DNA from: Hofstenia miamia
Taxonomy: Eukaryota > Xenacoelomorpha > Acoela > Hofsteniidae
NCBI GenBank assembly: GCA_900660155.1
Contig: CABFPE010000081.1
Location: 917,304 to 981,303, forward strand
Length of the DNA: 64,000 nucleotides
Reading direction: 5' to 3'
Translations under genes and position numbers: made by a program
Shown here: positions 59,800 through 64,000 of the stretch, in pieces
Layout: each line of letters starts with the position of its first letter
Numbering within the stretch: the stretch's first letter is position 1
Notes under the pieces: model-generated
Databases searched by the model: none
Seen by the model: the letters and a program-made list of their open reading frames with translations, nothing else
What the model was told of the DNA's origin: nothing

Positions 59800-62484
59800 C
59801 AAGGAGTACATAATAACAGGACATAACACCAAAAATATTATTTAAAACTTAAGGGCTGGCTTGATAATTTAATAATTTTGTTGCAAAATCAAGTAGTGTG
59901 ACAGATGTTGTTTACATTTTTATTCCCATCTAATTCCTAATAATATTTACATGTCTTGAAAAACATGGTGCTTTATGATTGTGAGAAATTATTTGATTGA
60001 TGTAGGATAAACCATTCCCATTGGATAAAATACAAATGCTGTTGATGTTGTTTACCCAAGAATAAACAGTAAAATACTCATTATTAGCTTACCAATTTGT
60101 AATGGGGAAGAAATGTTCTGTTGGTGAATGCCAAACCAAATATGATACTATCAGAAATAAGTCCATTGTAATGTTAAACAAAAGAATTTCAAATTACAAT
60201 TTTCCAAAAGACCCTGAAAAATGTTGTAGATGGCTAAATGTGCTTCCAAATATCATTGATTACAATAACTTAACAATCAACATGGGCATTTGCCAAAAGC
60301 ACTGGCCTGACAATGTTATTTTTAAAAGAAGTTGAGTTCCTGCAAACCTTTCTTCTGTTTTCCCAATGTGGCTCCTTCTATTATTCCTACTCCAGCTGCA
60401 AATGTTTGCAGTACTGCCAAATCTTCAAGTGCATCAAGAAATTCACAGCCAGATGAGATTAACACTTTTTTGGATTTAGATGTTATGAAAGCCAAAGAGT
60501 TTGAAGAGGAATTAAGAAAATGTGTTCCTGACAACATATTTCTTTCTGTTTCTCAAAGTGAAAATTTTTTTGTGATAACAATCATGATGATCCTATATTT
60601 GACTGGATAATTTTTCTCAAACAAAATGCAGTAAAATCCTTATAAAATCTTCATTCAAGTAATGCACCAAATTTTTTGTTTATTTGCAGAATCTATACAT
60701 GCATGTTATGTGAAAATTAGATTTTAACTTATTTAACTGAAACAATTAAGCAAAATGTGATTTATATTTGTAAGGATTTTATTGTACTTTGCAGACATCT
60801 TCAGAGTCAGAAGAAATTTCTTTCAATTATTAATCTTTTTCCAAATTGACCAGTGTCAAACATCCCACTATTAGATCTATAAAATTTAGGAGTCAACATA
60901 CCAAACTTATACATTATGTTTCATCTGACTTCTGTATTACAAATATCAGTGAAGATGTGCATAATAAGTCATGCTTCCTATCAAACAACATTCACCTCTT
61001 TGTATAAACAAAGAAATGGTCATATATACCTATATTGCATGGATGATTTTTTGACTGCTTTTACATGGTATTCTGTCTCCAGATCATTGTATGCTAAACT
61101 TTGACAAAAGCTTCTGTTACCATTAGTGCATACCTTAGTTGTATGAAATAATTGAGTAATTATTGCTCTATTCATATATGCATATAATTCGCATAAGTAT
61201 AACCTATTATAAGTGTATCATTTAGCTCTTGCATTTTTCAACATTCATTAAAATAGCATCTGAGTATAATTATATGCTGGCAATTTATAATTGGCCAACT
61301 TAGGTGAACACCTTGCAACAAATAACATCAGTTTACAAATCTACAGAAGAAAATGACTTTTTTATTTCATTTTTTCTAAATTACCACAGTGATAAAAAAA
61401 TTGTTGGTTAATTATTGATGAAATTTATGTTAAGCTGTCATTGGTGTACAGTGGAGGCAGCATCTTTGGTCAAGCTTTAGACGATGTTAATAAATTAGCT
61501 AACACAATTCTCACAATAATGGTCAAGCCTTTCTTTTCCAATTCATGTTGTCATAATTTCATTTTATCATCTTTTTTTCAACAAGAGGATCTTGAAGGTC
61601 ACTTTGGCCATTTTCAACAGTCTTCAGGTGGCAAGATTACATTACAAACACAGATGTAATGTTTACTCATAACATAGATAGAGCAAAACTGCTTTTGGAG
61701 TTAGGGGAGCATTTTAGTTGGTCTGACCATGTTCATATCTTGCCATTTATGTACTTTTCAATTTCTTGAAGATGATGTTAATATATTAGATAATTTAATG
61801 AACTACGTCAGTGAAATTAGCTCAGATGAAAAGAGGTGTCTCTATTACATTTGTGGATATGTTGCTTCAACAGAAATACTGCTTTTGTTGCATGAACATC
61901 CATCAGAACCTGCCTTTTTTACTAATTGAAACTGAGGAGGATTACACCATGCATCACATGATTTTGTGGAATACATGTTTTGCTGCTACTCTTTCTTTAC
62001 CAAATCTAAAACAAAATATTGCCAAAATCATTTATATAATTTTCTTCAAGAAATTGGTGATGTTATTCAGTTTAGGTCTACACCAAAATCTGTACTTATG
62101 AAGATGGTTAATATTTTTTTTAAAGGACTATCTGTTTTGAATAAGGCACAGCAAAGTAATGCTAGAAAGTTAACCAAATTTGCATAATCAATTTAAATTT
62201 TGTAAAATGAATATAATCATTAATGCTTTTTAATCAAGGCATAAGTTACCTGTTATCTTACATGTAACATTTGATTTTTATTTATAAAATAATGATGTCA
62301 CATTACAATACTGAGGTAGCTATTAGATATATATAGTGATTTTGTAATTTTAAAAACATCTAAATGCTATAAATTCATTGTGTATGAAAAATTTCATTTT
62401 GGCATGAAAATACAAAATATTGAGCCAGCCCTCAAGTTTTAAGTGAGATTTTTGGTGTCATGTCTTGTTATTATGTACTCTTTG
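59800..62484 (+). mobile_element. second P-element superfamily transposon
   Basis: Terminal inverted repeats of 63 bp with about eight mismatches, starting CAAGGAGTACATAATAACA at 59800 and mirrored from 62484. An exact 8-bp target duplication GCTTTCAC flanks it (59792-59799 and 62485-62492), the P-element hallmark. Length 2685 bp. It contains a THAP gene start and broken transposase pieces. Its ends are unrelated to those of the element at 32662, so it is a different family. Confidence 0.93.
60102..62187 (+). pseudogene. THAP-domain P-element transposase, broken
   Basis: 60102-60335 encodes a THAP finger: MGKKCSVGECQTKYD, NFPKDPEKCCRWLNVLPN and ICQKHW. A linker piece follows (60410-60540: DEINTFLDLDVMKAKEFEEE). 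Then come C-terminal P-transposase strings: QEDLEGHFGHFQQSSGG (61585-61635) and KRCLYYICGYVAS (61830-61870), ending FKGLSVLNKAQQSNARKLTK (62125-62180). Stops and frame changes lie between, and the catalytic core between about 60610 and 61440 is not readable, so the element is probably non-autonomous. It may still be mobilised, given its well-kept ends. Confidence 0.8.
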
Positions 62485-62492
62485 GCTTTCAC

Positions 62493-63628
62493 TAAGTATT
62501 TGTGCAAATATAGTGCTGCTCAGTGGTGAATTTAAGGAGAAACCCCCATGAGGAGCAAAATAGAGGTTAATTTTTGCAACCTTGGTAAAAATTCTTAATT
62601 AGTGCCAAATTTTTGTATTTCATTTGCAAAATGATCCAAGGGTTTGGCAAATATTTGGAAATACTTGGCAAATTTCTCAAATAACTTGCTAGTTTCACTA
62701 AAATTTATCAAACCTTGCAAAAATTTAGCAAATGTTTCTCTAACTTTCCAACTTTTTTCAAATAATATTATGCATTCTTAAGAATATATCAAACACATTC
62801 AAATGTTAAGCCTTTCATCTACAATCCACCAAATTTTAATATCTAATAAATTATAAGGGCATTTGAAAGAACTGCTTCCACATTACATAAAAATCTGTGC
62901 ACAGTTGGGAAATAGCAGCAATACTGTTTCAGTATCTGCTAATTTTTCTTCAACATATTAAATTCACTTCATCACATATTTCAAATGATGTTCAAATTGT
63001 ATTCATAATTATTAGCTTTTATGAATGTTTAAAGTTTTAGCATTTCTTGTAAAGAATTTTTAAAAATTTCTGAAATTCTGAAAACTGTTTTGCAATGCAA
63101 ATTAAAAATAACTCAGTAAAACTAATGGGCTATGTAGAAATGTTTCCTTCTCCTGACAGATTTCAAAAAATAAAAGTCATGAGGAAATTATTAACAATTA
63201 CTGGTCCTGCTTCCAGACCCACACAACTGCTGGTGGTACTGGGAACAAAAAAACAAGACATAGGCTAGGACCAGTATTAAACAAGAACTAAATTGTCAAT
63301 TTCATACTGAGACTGGAAGCAATTTGAATTAATATTAATCATTAATACTGTATGTGAATCTTAGATGTGCACAAAATGCAATTGCCAGATAATCATCAGT
63401 AATGTTTTGAGAAAGGTTGTGGATGATATAGAAAGTTTCTTTTCCAAAAGGTCTGCCAAATAGTGACTACCAATCCTTAATGTTAGCAGCTCATTTGTAT
63501 TGGACCAACTTCTACTAGAGGTGCAAATCAACACTTCAACAACATACTTGCCCCCTTTTGTAACAGCCAACCAGCATATATAACACAACATTATCTCAGC
63601 CACAAAGCTTATCTACACAGATCTACTT
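62493..63628. other. spacer, no gene seen
   Basis: AT-rich, nearly CpG-free. A stretch at 62600-62760 repeats TTTGCAAA / GCAAATTT-like words (runs of TTGGCAAATATTT type), a degenerate simple repeat. An 80-codon minus-strand frame at 63361-63603 has no recognisable features. Confidence 0.45.
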
Positions 63629-64000
63629 ATGTGTAAAAATATTCCTACACATCACCTTGCAGTCAACCCTCATCTTCTCATAGACACATGCATTCATGCC
63701 CAAACATTAGAATTGATCAACATAAATCTGCCCTGCCTCTCCTATGTGTCAGACCTTCATGTAAGTTTCACTTTCTCTCAGAGCACAGCCACTTTGCAGG
63801 AAATTGGTGAAGTCTCAACAAACCTGAAAGCAGACCACTGTCAAGAAACAGAATGGCCTGTCATTAACATCCACAGCAAAAACTCTCAATATAACAGATC
63901 AGTTGAAAGGGTCTTGGCAGAATTACAACTCTTGCATGACCTGCAGGATCACCAGACCTTTTCAGACAAACTATTCTCAGAGAAATTCATGCCAGTGATT
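63629..64000 (+). CDS. open frame running off the window end, unknown
   Basis: From an ATG at 63629 (MCKNIPTHHLAVNPHLLIDT) 124 codons stay open to the last base. An in-frame TAA lies upstream near 63577. The sequence is GC-richer than anything nearby, lacks CpG, and has a protein-like composition (ERVLAELQLLHDLQDHQTF near the end). I do not recognise it. It may be the 5' part of a gene, an internal exon or a transposon frame; the missing 3' part would decide. Confidence 0.4.
   Translation, partial: MCKNIPTHHLAVNPHLLIDTCIHAQTLELININLPCLSYVSDLHVSFTFSQSTATLQEIGEVSTNLKADHCQETEWPVINIHSKNSQYNRSVERVLAELQLLHDLQDHQTFSDKLFSEKFMPVI

Larger units (their letters stand above)
46861..64000. other. CpG-depleted domain
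   Basis: From about 46.86 kb to the window end, CG dinucleotides are almost missing: by eye fewer than about 30 in 17 kb, including none in the GC-richer last 370 bases. Left of this point CG occurs several times per 500 bases. The boundary is abrupt, with no N. It spans the LTR element, the second P element and flanking DNA alike, so it is a property of the domain and not of one transposon. Confidence 0.75.

Noticed and set aside
1-64000. CRISPR array, bacterial operons, rRNA genes
   Set aside because: No evenly spaced repeat-spacer pattern, no ribosome-binding-site-led gene clusters and no rRNA-like sequence; the spaced motif at 22.8-24.0 kb has irregular spacing and one inverted copy.

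Overview
This window looks like nuclear DNA from an AT-rich invertebrate animal. It has spliced genes with GT/AG introns, a canonical G-protein alpha subunit, the animal form of the large DNA primase subunit, and a dense mix of eukaryotic transposons (piggyBac, P-element/THAP, mariner, PIF/Harbinger-like MITEs, CR1/L2-like LINEs, a Ty3-type LTR element). I cannot name the species. The sequence is a draft assembly: ten short N gaps (mostly single N), plus one run of 21 Ns, sit at places where the sequence on one side is repeated on the other. Much apparent duplication is therefore unmerged contig or haplotype overlap.

Layout. 1-6167: gene-poor DNA with two false duplications. 6168-7178: decayed mariner element. 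8147-9208: single-exon G-alpha-i/o gene (minus). 12849-14348: single-exon SLC22-type transporter (minus). 15240-16560: remnant of a Ty3-like retroelement. 16837-17710: hAT-like repeat. 22054-37872: PRIM2, the DNA primase large subunit, on the minus strand. I reconstruct six coding exons giving a 479-residue protein with all four iron-sulfur cysteines. None of its exons except the last was an obvious long open frame, because its three large introns are filled with transposons: piggyBac remnants, a pair of abutting MITEs, a complete-ended piggyBac (30190-32143), a complete-ended P element (32662-36021), and a cluster of a 16-base motif. 38260-44500: several CR1/L2-like LINE pieces in both orientations, cut up by assembly gaps.

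47189-59109: a Ty3-type LTR element (minus) with short TG...CA terminal repeats, gag, protease, RT, RNase H and integrase parts, and an additional long open frame downstream of integrase that I do not recognise. 59800-62484: a second P element with 63-bp inverted repeats and an exact 8-bp target duplication. 63629-64000: an open frame running off the window end.

The most striking large-scale signal is compositional. From about 46.86 kb to the end, CpG is almost absent, while the left 46 kb has ordinary CpG levels. The change is abrupt, has no N at it, and precedes the left end of the LTR element. It marks either a heavily methylated domain or sequence joined from a different genomic background.
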